Shown: in pieces, positions 13,660 to 24,337 of the stretch
How positions within the stretch are numbered: position 1 is the first letter of the stretch
Layout of the letters: every line of letters starts with the position of its first letter
Source: Actinostola sp. cb2023
Lineage: Eukaryota > Cnidaria > Anthozoa > Actiniaria > Actinostolidae
Length of the DNA: 64,000 bases
Direction: 5' to 3'
Assembly (NCBI GenBank): GCA_033675265.1
Contig: JAUJYZ010001432.1
Span: forward strand, 1 to 64,000
Translations under genes and position numbers: made by a program
Notes under the pieces: generated by a model
Database searches by the model: none
Told to the model about the DNA's origin: nothing
Seen by the model: only the letters and a program-made list of their open reading frames with translations

Positions 13660-14692
13660 TCATTACAATCTCGGGCAAGGACACGTCACCGAACCGCCGG
13701 GCACAGGCTTCCCACCCTCTTTATCTGTGTTGGGCTTCCTGTTTCTTATTTGATCGGCGTTGGAAAAAATCTAGTCGCATCCAGCATACATTTTTACCCA
13801 CAACTAGTCAATTTCTCGCTCTCTCATTGGTCGATCAACCGTGGTCTATCAGAGTACATACCACGGTAGGACGTTCATCAATCGATCGTATGATGCAAAT
13901 TTTTTTAATCTTGTCAAACGAAAAAACATGTTTTCAGCTACAATATTTTTACAGTGAGTAAGAGTATATACATACCGAGCTGACTATCGTACAAATCACA
14001 TCCACAGTTCATAGCATTAGCAAAAACAAATTTTCCATCAGTTGCAGCGCTTCGATCTCCACAGTTTGTTCTTTCATTCAAGTAAAAACTAGATCTATCG
14101 TTTCGATGCTATTCACGGGAAAAAAAGTTGATTTGTTGACTTTTTGACACTGATGGTATAAATCCATGACTTGAGAAAATCCACAGACCATGAATACTCC
14201 GCTGAAGTGTGCTGTTTACTAACGTTATTTCATATTTTTTCAAGCGACCTCGTGCTTTTCTCCATTGACTGCATTTTCCAGATTTTAGAGTATTTTTCAG
14301 CTTTGTTGACTGTCAAAAAGGCATCTTCAGATTTCACACAATGACCAGGCACAAGGTGAAGCTTTCCCCACTGATAATTAATTCTCTAAGAGTTTCTTTC
14401 AGACTTGAAAACAAAATCTTTCAGATTTTTGAACTGATTTGGGCTGATCCCCGAGACAAGGCTGTTTGCCGATAAAATTGAAAAAACTGATTTGACAAGC
14501 TTGCAAGTAGCATTCAAATGGTTGCTTGTCAAAATCTAACCAATCAAAACGGCAAGATGTTTGTTTTACAAATTCCATCAACCAATGAAAAAGCGAGAAA
14601 ATTATATACCATGATTGCGCGATCTGCAATATGTTTTTGAGCAAAAGTTCGTAGGTAACTTGCGCGATTTATTTTGTTTTTTGTGGTAAAAA

Positions 14693-14876
14693 ACAAATAA
14701 CCGAATAGTTTGTCGTGGTATGTCCTCTGATAGACCACGGTTTGCGCCATCTCGTCGTCATAATTGTTCAGTGGAATCACTCGGTACGCCTCGTGATTCC
14801 ACAGCAATTTTGACGACTCGATGACGCAAACCGTGGTCTATCAGAGGACATACCACGACAAACTATCGGTTATTTG
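14693..14876. repeat. long hairpin in element X copy 1
   Basis: Arms of about 55 bases (acaaataaccg ... gtcgtggtatgtcctctg ... gtttgcg and its reverse complement) flank a short loop. A related half-arm (accgtggtctatcagag) occurs at about 13848. The same hairpin is at 44025-44209 in copy 2. It resembles a MITE fixed inside element X. Confidence 0.7.
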
Positions 14877-15317
14877 TTAAATAGTCAATGACGCTATAAG
14901 CCAATCCTGTGCACCAAAACGAACACGTTATGTCGTCTCTATAATGTGATGCATCTAAAAGTCGGGGGCGGTTTTGAATGTCTCAGGCGGGAGTACGTGC
15001 AGTGCTTTTCATACGTGTTGATCCATGTACAGTCAAAGGACATATATAGCGCGGGAAAACATGCAATGCAATTTCAACACGGCCGCCACGTTCAGTCGAG
15101 TCGAAAAATTGATGAATGGTACCGTCATAAATATCACGCGTAACGGATACTGAACAAAGCTACTACGAAATTCAAGATGATTTGGAGTCAGTTTTTGTAT
15201 GGCGTCCAATCTCCGCCAAAATTCGATCTTTGCATTTGACATTGTACTTTTAGTATTCCGCTTAACTGTGGAATTGTAGATTCAAGTTTTCATTTTGTTC
15301 ACTCTTTTTTCCAATTC

Positions 15318-15816
15318 AACATTGTAGTTTAACGTATTGAACATTGTAGTTTAACGTATTGAACATTGTAGTTTAACGTATTGAACATTGTAGTTTAACG
15401 TATTGAACATTGTAGTTTAACGTATTGAACATTGTAGTTTAACGTATTGAACATTTTAGTTTAACGTATTGAACATTGTAGTTTAACGTATTGAACATTG
15501 TAGTTTAACGTATTGAACATTGTAGTTTAACGTATTGAACATTGTAGTTTAACGTATTGAACATTGTAGTTTAACGTATTGAACATTGTAGTTTAACGTA
15601 TTCAACATTGTAGTTTAACGTATTGAACATTGTAGTTTAACGTATTGAACATTGTAGTTTAACGTATTGAACATTGTAGTTTTAACGTATTGAACATTGT
15701 AGTTTAACGTATTGAACATTGTAGTTTAACGTATTCAACATTTGTAGTTTAACGTATTGAACATTGTAGTTTAACGTATTGAACATTGTAGTTTAACGTA
15801 TTGACATTGTAGTTTA
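15318..15816 (+). repeat. 22-bp tandem satellite, forward array
   Basis: About 22-23 head-to-tail copies of a 22-bp unit containing 'aacattgtagtttaacg' followed by TATTG. Rare variants exist (ttcaac, an extra T). There are no unique spacers between copies. Confidence 0.95.
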
Positions 15817-16109
15817 ATAAATGGACATTCGATGTTGATATTGTACATTTCAACATGCAACTTGCATGTGTTCGATATCCAACCCGCAAAGCAGTCAAAC
15901 GCTTTGAACGTGGGCTCAGTGAACTATCAAAATGCCGCCCTAGGGGGGACTAACAAAGTGATACTACTCTACCATAGACAGTCGTGTTTTGTAGTCTCTA
16001 ACAAAATGGCGGAACTCGATGTTATCCAAGTAAGTCAAAGTATTCCTAACATATTAAAAACGTATAGATTGAACTCAATGAATCCTTTATGAAATTCCTT
16101 CGTGTCAAC

Positions 16110-16764
16110 CAGGGGCGTAGCGTGCATATACGCACGTACGCACGTGCGTACAATTTAAATCCTTAAAATATAAATATTATAAGAAGCACAAAAATATTAA
16201 AAAAATAATAATCTAAGACCAAATCTTAACAGCTGACTCAGTGTAAACTTCCTGGAAACTACTCTCAGAAGGCAGGAAATGCTATTTCAGAGACCATGTA
16301 TTTCAAAAAATTTCGGCGGGGAGCATGCCCCGTTAAATTCCCTATCAGCTCTCGCGTTCGCCGCTCGTCAAAGTTATCTGCAGTGACGTAGTCGTCTCTC
16401 GACCTGTGAAAATCCCGGAGAAAACATGTAGCAGCCTCAGTGAACAGTCTCTCAAACTACAAATAAATAGCAAAAAAACCGGCTTCGCCTATCGGGTTGT
16501 TATATCGCTAATAGACCTCGGTAACAGTATATAAGCTTTATATAAATCCTTTACATAAATCCCAAAAAAAACTGAGTGATAGATGCATTTTACTATGTAT
16601 TTATGTAGCGAGAAAGTCCGCTGGAAAACAAAGAAAATGGTATTTCCAAGACTCTAGATTTCTAAATTTCCAGGGGGGGCATGCCCCCTCACCCCCTAGA
16701 AACTCACGCCTTCGGCGCTCGTTGCTCTGTGCGTACATTGGAAAAAAAGCACGCTACGCCCCTG
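16110..16764 (-). mobile_element. hAT-like non-autonomous element, 655 bp
   Basis: The ends are CAGGGGCGTAGCGTGC and its exact reverse complement, flanked on both sides by TCAAC (16105-16109 and 16765-16769), a 5-bp target duplication. The matching arm of the palindrome lacks the insert, giving an empty-site comparison within the same element. A second family member lies at 58119-58821 in the opposite orientation. Ends starting CAGGG are typical of hAT elements. A 5-bp duplication is shorter than the usual 8 bp, so the subgroup is uncertain. No transposase is encoded. Confidence 0.85.
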
Positions 16765-17548
16765 TCAACGGACATATTTTGCACGATTTAGCATCTTATT
16801 TTAAATCCTGGAATAGGAAATATAGCGCGTATAAATACAAATCGCTCTAATACAAGAAGCTTTAAAATTATAATACCGGCTACACCCGGCGGCTACACCG
16901 TTCATGAACTACCATTTGCAAGCAACCGTTTGGCGTGACATTTTTTGTCGGTTTTTACAAGGCAGCTAAAGAGATCTAAAGACATAAAATATTTGTGGCT
17001 AAAACTCTAAATTTCACACGCCAAACGTCGCCGCCTATTAATAAATTAGCTAACTATAGACATTATAAACTTGTAAAAACCGACAAAAAATGTCACGCTA
17101 AACGGTTGCTTGCAAATGGTAGTTCATGAACGGTGTAGCCGCCGGGTGTAGCCGGTATTATAATTTTAAAGCTTCTTGTATTAGAGCGTATTTATACGCG
17201 GTATTTGTCCTATTCCAGGATTAAAATAAGATGCTAAATCGTGCAAAATATGTCCGTTGACACGAAGGAATTTCATAAAGGATTCATTGAGTTCAATCGA
17301 TACGTTTTTAATATGTTAGGAATACTTTGACTTACTTGGATAACTTCGAGTTCCGCCATTTTGTTAGAGACTACAAAACACGACTGTCTATGGTAGAGTA
17401 GTATCACTTTGTTTAGTCCCCCCTAGGGCGGCATTTTGATAGTTCACTGAGCCCACGTTCACAGCGTTTGACTGCTTTGCGGTTGGATATCAAACACATG
17501 CAAGTTGCATGTTGAAATGTACAATATCAACATCGAATGTCCATTTAT

Positions 17549-18004
17549 TAAACTACAATGTTCAATACGTTAAACTACAATGTTCAATACGTTAAACTAC
17601 AGTGTTCAATACGTTAAACTACAATGTTCAATACGTTAAACTACAATGTTCAATACGTTAAACTACAATGTTCAATACGTTAAACTACAATGTTCAATAC
17701 GTTAAACTAGAATGTTCAATACGTTAAACTAGAATGTTCAATACGTTAAACTACAATGTTCAATACGTTAAACTACAATGTTCAATACGTTAAACTACAA
17801 TGTTCAATACGTTAAACTACAATGTTCAATACGTTAAACTACAATGTTCAATACGTTAAACTACAATGTTCAATACGTTAAACTACAATGTTCAATACGT
17901 TAAACTACAATGTTCAATACGTTAAACTACAATGTTCAATACGTTAAACTACAATGTTCAATACGTTAAAAACTACAATGTTCAATACGTTAAACTACAA
18001 TGTT
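17549..18004 (-). repeat. 22-bp tandem satellite, reverse array
   Basis: About 20-21 copies of the same 22-bp unit as at 15318-15816 but on the opposite strand, forming the other arm of the palindrome. A few units carry a G in place of C (aaactagaatg). Confidence 0.95.
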
Positions 18005-18122
18005 GAATTGGAAAAAAGAGTGAACAAAATGAAAACTTGAATCTACAATTCCACAGATAAGCGGAATACTAAAAGTACAATGTCAAATGCAAAGATCGAA
18101 TTGTGGCGGAGATTGGACGCCA

Positions 18123-18201
18123 TATTTTTGAGCCGTTGATCCTTCATTGTTTATATTATTATTATAGACAATGAAGGATTACTGAACCGACTCAAAAAAT
18201 A
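18123..18201. repeat. small hairpin insertion
   Basis: Arms with 'gatccttcattgt' / 'acaatgaaggat' and 'tttttgagccg' / 'cgactcaaaaa' around an AT loop. It is present in the right arm of the element X palindrome and absent from the left arm, so it is likely a MITE-like insertion older than the copy 1 / copy 2 split (also at about 46912-46990). Confidence 0.65.
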
Positions 18202-18619
18202 CTCCACTGAATCATCTGGAATTTCGTATCAAGACAATACTCTAAGGTAGCATTTATTTCAGTATTTTCAAAACTGAAAAATCCACTTTTAATTTTAGCC
18301 GACCAAATCAGTCAAATCAGCTGGAGTTTTGCCGTGATCATGTGATCTTGTTCAAAATGGTAGTACATTTCGGTGAAACACGGTTGAGACGAAGTCGAAG
18401 TTGGATCGTTCAGAGCATGAAACGAGCAGAAAATATGCCGTTAGTTTTGATTTTTTGATAAAGGTAAGAGTTTGGGAATGTCCCATCATCGTCCTGAGCT
18501 GTGGAGTTTTTTGGAGGAATTGAGGGATTTTGGGGGTAATTAAAAAATGGAGTGGTTGCCGTTGGAGCTAGCGGGCGATCGTAGTTTCCTGCGTGCCTTG
18601 TCACTGTATACCCGGTGTA

Positions 18620-20455
18620 TATCACCCATTCCACGATAAACGAGGCCAATTCGTTTTTGGGGTGTCTTTGAGTTCATGACCGAATATTTTTCATGGAATT
18701 CGCTATTTTCTTTCTTGAATTTGAAGTTCTTATGTAAATCTTTCAATTCAGTCTAAAAAAGGCATTAAGTAAAAGAGTTATCATAGTTTTAAAAATGTTG
18801 CTCCAAACAACGAGTTTGTGGCACTTTTTTAATGTCCACAGTCGATAGCGCAAGCTAAGCGTTGTAAATAGCGTAAATCAACCACAGATAACCATCCTTT
18901 CGTTATATGCTAGACATCAAAAGGCCTTGGCCCCATTATAGCAAGGAAACAACTGCTGATATATTTTAAAATATATCAAAGTATATCAGCAGTTGTTTCC
19001 TCGCTATATTGGAGCTGCTATACTAAATATACTGACATACAATGCATTTCAGTCTTGGAATGCACTATTCGGTATTCAGTATTCACAAGACAACGTTTTT
19101 TGAAATAGCTGTATAACTAAATCTGGATGTCTGGCATAATGGCGCAGAACTGGTCTTGTTGAGCGCGAAAAGTAACATCCGTTACCCAGTGTTACCATAA
19201 CCTCCGTTACTCGACTTTCTGAAATTTTAATTTCTGATGAAAGTTTGTCGGTTTTGAATTAGTAATGAAAGTTCAAAGCCTAGAATGATATTTTAAGTAC
19301 AAACAGTGTCCACTAAGTTGCTCGAGATCGAGGTTGGAGCTAAGCTGTACCGCCGGTCATATTTTTTTCTCTTGTGGTAGAAGCCAGAGAGTATTGTCAA
19401 TCGACGAAACCTCTGTAGAGATGATTAATTGTAAATCTCTACCAGGCATTTTAGGATGGGTCCGTTGTATCCAGAGAGGCTTAAAACTCTGATTTTTGAT
19501 TTATTAAACTGGAAAATCAAGAAAATCAGCAGATGAACGAAACAGTAACCTCCGTTACCAAATGTGTTCTCCGATCTATCTTAGTGCAAATTGCTGTAGT
19601 GATATATATTACTCTCGACAACTTATCAGCTGCATTGTCGGCAGCTAAACATTTATAAACCAAGAACATTGAGTGTCTGGACAAATTGTTATTATTAGCT
19701 TATAATGATACCTAAATGGATGAGCAGCAAGCACGCTAATGCGCATGCCAATGATTGCATATTTTATAGCAGTCAATAGTATTTAATAATTCATCAGAGA
19801 TTGTGAAGAACATAATGATAAATGTTTTATCATGATAATATTGATGGTTATATGATTTTACTAAACATTACCTGCCTCGTAGTAACCTCCGTTACTTGTT
19901 GTAGTTACCAAAATAATATATAATATTTTCCCAACGTTTATTCACAGCATAATTCTGATTATTTCTGACTCAAACTATAATCGTTCAAGGTGAACTCATC
20001 GACAAATATAAAATATATCGTCCCATATAGACGTATTCTACGGTAGAAGTATCCTATACAATATTTATTTTGATATATATATTTGCATATTCTTCATTTA
20101 AAAAAACTGAAAATAGAGAAAAGTATCTTTATTCAGGTATATTTTTGTGTGTTTAGTGTTTTAGCGATATATTTTGCACCACCCGCGCGAGCATATATGA
20201 GTCGTCCAGGCTGTTTTTCATAAAATACAGGAATTTTTTAAGGTTTTATTTCTATTTTATATAATTTTCACGATTGGGAAACAACAGCCTATCGATTATA
20301 CGCTCGCAATTTTTTGCATTAAAATATTTTTGTTACTTTTTTCCCCCCAGATACTCAAATTTGAATAATTTGACTTTTGGAGCACCTATTTTTCTTGAGA
20401 AAATATTCCATAATTTTATACCCTATTGGCCTCGTTTATCGTGGAATGGGTGATA
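18620..20455. repeat. segment bounded by perfect 30-bp inverted repeats
   Basis: The sequence from 18620 (tatcacccattccacg...) to 18649 is the exact reverse complement of 20426-20455 (...cgtggaatgggtgata). The same pair is at 47413-47442 and 49234-49263. The right repeat is the point where similarity between the two element X copies ends, so it is a real terminus. The left one may be the start of a nested element or an internal subterminal repeat. Confidence 0.75.
18936..19009. repeat. internal hairpin of element X copy 1
   Basis: Inverted arms 'caaggaaacaactgctgata' and its near complement flank an AT-rich loop. Copy 2 carries it at about 47738-47806. Confidence 0.7.
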
Positions 20456-20562
20456 TAGTACTCACTGAGGGGGGAAATTAATCAATAAAAACAGCGTCTA
20501 ATGTGGATAAAACTACCTGAAATGACTTACTCTGTAAATAATACAACAAGACACAAAGCCAT

Positions 20563-20568
20563 TTTATT
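20563..20568 (-). promoter_or_regulatory. poly(A) signal AATAAA
   Basis: AATAAA on the minus strand lies about 85 bases downstream of the stop codon of the CmcI-like gene, a typical position for its polyadenylation signal. Confidence 0.5.
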
Positions 20569-20650
20569 GAAATTATTTTTAAATCAAAGTCCTGAAAGTT
20601 TGTACAAGTTGTACTTTATATGCTGGCATAGCTGCGGTGTAAACCAGGCT

Positions 20651-23600
20651 TTACTCCTCTACACGCTTCAAGAATCCATTTACATTTATCGATCCATTGT
20701 ACCTATACAAAGAACAGAAAGAACAGTAATTAACATGACTATAATATCTATTAAAACATTACATAACAGTTGCATTGGTATATTACGCACGCTTTGATCT
20801 ATTGATCGAGGGAGGTGTGTTTGAGTCATCAGTTTCGTACGAGTGGGAAGTAGTTACGAGTACGGATTGTGCCGTGCGGAGACCATGCCGTGTCTAAGCA
20901 GCTGTCTGAAGCGGTTCGTTCGTTCGATCCTTCGTTCGTTCGTTTATCAGCTGAATTGTAAGTTTTCAATACAATTCAATCTGCTTGATACCGAACATGG
21001 TGGTCATGTTTGATTGAATCTCAAACTCATTAATAATTCATGAGGACAAAACCTGTGAAGGCTGCATCTCGTTGTTTCAACCTACACACTTCTCAGTGTT
21101 TTGAAATAACTATTTCTCGTGTTTGATCTACCTTCTCATCCCATTAACAACTTTCATAGAAATTCAAAGCAATAGTTCACCGACTTCAATGCTAACTAGA
21201 CGCTCGTTGCGTGACTCGGAAGAACATGCTTTCCTTGCAATTTTGCGATTTCACAAACTCAGCGAATCATGAATGACAATGACATAGTTTATTTGGTCTC
21301 ATAAATATATCCATACAAATACAAATACCGTATACATAAACTAGACATCGCAGCGTGATTAAACAATGTTTGGCCATGAAGTGTAAAGTATGGGTTTACC
21401 TCGGTATGAAACCTCACAACTGACGTAATTGCTTTTTTCTGCGTGTATCAACTCACTTCGTTCTAAGTTCTAAAGATCTCCAAACCCTTTGCAGTACTAG
21501 TACTGGATTGATAAATCCATAATCTCTATGAATTATTGTGGTTATTTTGAAAATTAGCGATTCAGTAGTCTTACAGTGTTTGTATGTAAGGTTCTTACAC
21601 CGAGGCCATGCCGTAAAAGTCATGAACTATCGCTGCTTCGCTTCTATCGGTATTATAAGCTTACCACAACACAAGTATAACAGCGGTACAAAGTATAGAA
21701 GACATTGACTTCCCTTTGATTTCAATATTGCCTTGGTCGTCGAATACGTGTATTGAATACGTACAAGCACTTCGTTTAGTGACTCGGCACTTTTCGTATA
21801 TCTGAGCCTTCGATTCTCAGCGGCCGGCACAGGGCGCATGCGCATTAGAAGCCAATCTCCGATTTGGGCCTCGTACAGCGACGACAGCCTGCATTTTTAG
21901 AGTCCGGCCATCCACAGGAAGCCCGACTAATTAAGACCACATATCCAATTAAACCTCCTTCACGTATACCGTAGTGACTTTCTTTATTTTGAGCTGCATG
22001 AATTGATTAATGACCTATACGTAGCTAGTCCTTACCCAAAGAAATCCGTGTATCGTTTGTCAACGCGGTATCTCTCTGTATGCTTCTTCATAAACTTGGT
22101 TAGATTGTTCAGTTTTTGTTTTCCCCAACCAGAAGCTATTTCATTTGTATTTGATGGAGCTACAGGATCGGTATCTTCCACTAGGATGTAATCACCGGAT
22201 GCTGTAAACGGGTCGAGGTGGTCCAGTACTCCAAAGGTATTGACATGAGCGTCCTCCAGAACCAACCAGGGATGAGGTAAACTCTGTGAAAAGAAACTGT
22301 TATATACGACATGTATCACCATTTGCCCGGCACCTCTCTCGGCCAGATCAGTTCACTCAGTCCCACTTTGTTAATCAAAATTCCTGTCAGCGTTGACATG
22401 TTCATGGGTTTGTTGATCTTGACACGGATTTCAAACGTTGAGTGGTTTGCAGCGATATTGGATATACGACATTCTTATGATTTACGAATTTACGTGTTGA
22501 CGTTGAACAAGAAGATCGTTTGAATATTGTAGCAATGAAGAACATTTTCCTTATCTCTTCTTCCCTCCCCCCCCCCCCCCCCCCCCCCCCCCCTTTTTCC
22601 ACATCGCCGGTTAGTACGGAATAGTTTACTACAGTTGGTCCGCAAGCTGATCATCTCAGATAAATCAGCTCCTTACTTCTCACCAAAAAGACAGCACCCG
22701 TTCCAATTGTGTATACTAGTAAAACAGCTATGTAGGTCGTATGATTGATTACTTGTAAACTGAATGCTGGATCTTCAACCTGAAGTTTTATTGAAAAACT
22801 TCCAAGCTTTCGCACTAAGGTAAACGTTTAGCCCTCGTGATGGGCGTTTAGCCCGGCCCAACACTTCAGGTTGACATGAAGATACAGCAATTAAGTTATA
22901 TTCTGGTTAATACCTTGAGGAAATCAGCTGGAAATGCTTTCTCCACCTTGTTACAGTCTCCTTCAATAAACGTAAGGTCATCTCTCTTTTCTCGTGCTAG
23001 TGGTGCCAGTAATTCCAGGTCGATATCCATCGAGTATACATGAGTGTTGTAGCCGTACATCTTCATCATGTCAGCCATATACATAGCTGAGCCTCCCGTG
23101 TTGGCACCAAATTCAATGATGGTTCGAGGTTTGATGTCCCACAGCAACTGCTGCAGTATTACGATCGTAAAAGGATCTTTTATCAGTAGTACTCCTTTCC
23201 AACATGTCTTGTACTTTCCTGAAGTTTTACCAAATAAAAAATCAACAAAAGTACATGCGACCACAGCTTAGTGGACGAGGACGTGCAGGAGGAAGACTGA
23301 GGATGTGAGGAGGTGTAGAAACAAAACCAAGTAGAAGAAAGAGCAGCGGGAAAAAGAAATGCACTACATCTTAGTCATGTAACCCACCAAAATACAGATC
23401 TCCCAAATTAATAGTACCGACAAGTTATTTTGAATATTGTAGCAGCGAAGGCTGACCAATCTTATGCGTTACGTTTCTTCTTCTTTTTCTTCGTATTGAA
23501 GAGCTCTTCCGAAAAAAATTCAGATTCAGATTTCAGATTTGATAAAGTAAGGTACTAAACTTGTTTGAACAATGTAACAACACAGAGGCATCTGTTCATT

Positions 23601-23803
23601 TTGTTTTTGAAAGACTTTCTACATGTATTATACGTACCTGGGTAAATTGCTTCCCAATTTTCAGGCGAGAAAGTCGTGTCCTCTGTTCTGTCTTCATATC
23701 GTTCTAGTTCGTGATCTGCTGCAACGGTCTCCTCGGCATTACGATTGTGTACCTCATAGTCTGTATCATCCGGTGGATCGTCGATGCCTTGCGTGGACAT
23801 CAT
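20651..23803 (-). CDS. CmcI-like SAM-dependent methyltransferase/hydroxylase, 4 exons
   Basis: Exons read from the minus strand: 23638-23803, 22914-23218, 22036-22283 and 20651-20702. All junctions are GT-AG and phases match (1, 0, 2), giving 256 residues and a stop. The acceptor of the last exon has a strong pyrimidine tract. The protein fits the cephalosporin hydroxylase / rhamnosyl O-methyltransferase family. A Rossmann SAM-binding loop EFGANTGGSA is at residues 91-100, YSMDID at 117-122, and FIEGD at 139-143. VLEDAHV lies at 165-171, DYILVEDT at 188-195, and a C-terminal FFGYN...NGFLKR completes it. The first 50 residues are acidic and unconserved. Length is normal for the family. Family members are mainly bacterial and include O-methyltransferases; the substrate here is unknown. 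Start chosen as the first Met of the open exon; Met2 is equally possible. Confidence 0.85.
22567..22593 (+). repeat. poly-C tract
   Basis: Uninterrupted run of 27 C inside the intron between exons 2 and 3 of the CmcI-like gene. Confidence 0.95.
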
Positions 23804-23979
23804 TTTGATTACTCCTGGGGACTATAATAATATTGTGCTCCATGTGTCAAATTACACTGTTAAATAATTGACAAAGTCTAGTCTGCACACGCATGCATTC
23901 CTTCATTACCATGCAATTGTGATCAAGGCCATATCCTAGCCTTGGTGGCTTGGCTTGGCGATCCTGGATTGCTTTTGAG

Positions 23980-24239
23980 GCTATTTAATAATAAATGTAA
24001 ATACATTTATATTCGCGCGTCTTTTTTGATGGGTTTCCTGTGGTAGAGCGCGCGCGCGCAATACGTATTATATTGGGCTTCCTGTGTTGCGTAAGGTATA
24101 ATGTTGGGCTCCCTGTGCGCGTCCCGCGCATCCCGCAGTACAGGGGGGGTTGGACACGGTCCGAAAAGCATCATGGTTGTTTTCTTTGACCAATCACATT
24201 ACGCGATTTCACACTTGGCGGGAAGAGGTAAAAGCAAAG
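23980..24239 (+). promoter_or_regulatory. CpG-rich promoter-like segment
   Basis: The segment is locally rich in CpG (runs of GCGCGCGC, CGTCCCGCGCATCCCGC) with a CCAAT box (gaccaatcacatt) about 45 bases before an ATG in good context. It lies between the minus-strand CmcI-like gene and a putative plus-strand first exon, so it could be a bidirectional promoter. A similar string (ggttggacac ... gcatcatgg) occurs in reverse near 33640-33670. Confidence 0.4.
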
Positions 24240-24252
24240 ATGGCGGACGAAG
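24240..24252 (+). CDS. putative first coding exon of a cellular gene
   Basis: AAAG ATG GCG GAC GAA G followed by the consensus donor GTGAGT would encode Met-Ala-Asp-Glu plus one base. The ATG lies just after a CpG-rich CCAAT-containing segment. No continuation exon was identified; the Polinton-like element begins 85 bases into the presumed intron. This is an inference from local signals only. Confidence 0.3.
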
Positions 24253-24331
24253 GTGAGTACGAAATAGCTTTATTTTGTACGTTTTATAACCTCTAAGCTC
24301 CTAATATCTTAGCAGTACAGAGTTTGTGTTG

Positions 24332-24337
24332 CTTTGC
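24332..24337 (+). repeat. target site duplication CTTTGC, left
   Basis: CTTTGC directly precedes the left ITR and recurs directly after the right ITR (29817-29822). Six bases is the known target duplication length of Polintons. Confidence 0.85.

Larger units (their letters stand above)
15163..18225. repeat. giant palindrome of element X copy 1
   Basis: The left arm, about 15163-16957, includes the hAT-like insert. It is the reverse complement of the right arm, about 17085-18225, which has a small extra hairpin at 18123-18201. Excluding the inserts, arms are about 1.1 kb and nearly identical; the unpaired centre is about 127 bases. Each arm holds, from outside in, a unique segment, the 22-bp array, a conserved segment with ATGGCGGAACTCGATGTTAT, and a segment with 'ggctacacc' motifs. 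Such symmetry predicts cruciform or hairpin formation. Confidence 0.8.
13204..20455 (+). mobile_element. element X copy 1 (foldback-like)
   Basis: A 7.25-kb block repeated almost base for base at 42569-49263 in the same orientation. The order is: unique left arm with a GGCAC run and an 'accgtggtctatcagag' palindrome; a giant palindrome (15163-18225) whose arms each contain a 22-bp tandem array; and a right part bounded by perfect 30-bp inverted repeats (18620-18649 and 20426-20455). Homology with the second copy stops exactly at the outer end of that 30-bp repeat. A 655-bp hAT-like insertion (16110-16764) is private to this copy. No transposase frame is visible, so it is probably non-autonomous. 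Long inverted repeats built of short tandem repeats are the hallmark of foldback and Galileo-type elements; assigning it there is inference from architecture only. Confidence 0.7.

Noticed and set aside
15318..15816. CRISPR-like regular array
   Set aside because: The 22-bp units are directly contiguous with no unique spacers, the host is an animal, and the same unit recurs in inverted orientation. It is a satellite.
18410..18746. Open frames conserved between the two element X copies (also 47197-47539)
   Set aside because: They are conserved because the copies are nearly identical DNA. Frames differ in length between copies through indels and show no recognisable domain.
20651..23803. Bacterial contamination as the source of the CmcI-like gene
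   Set aside because: The gene has three phase-consistent GT-AG introns, one with a strong pyrimidine tract, and lies among animal transposons.
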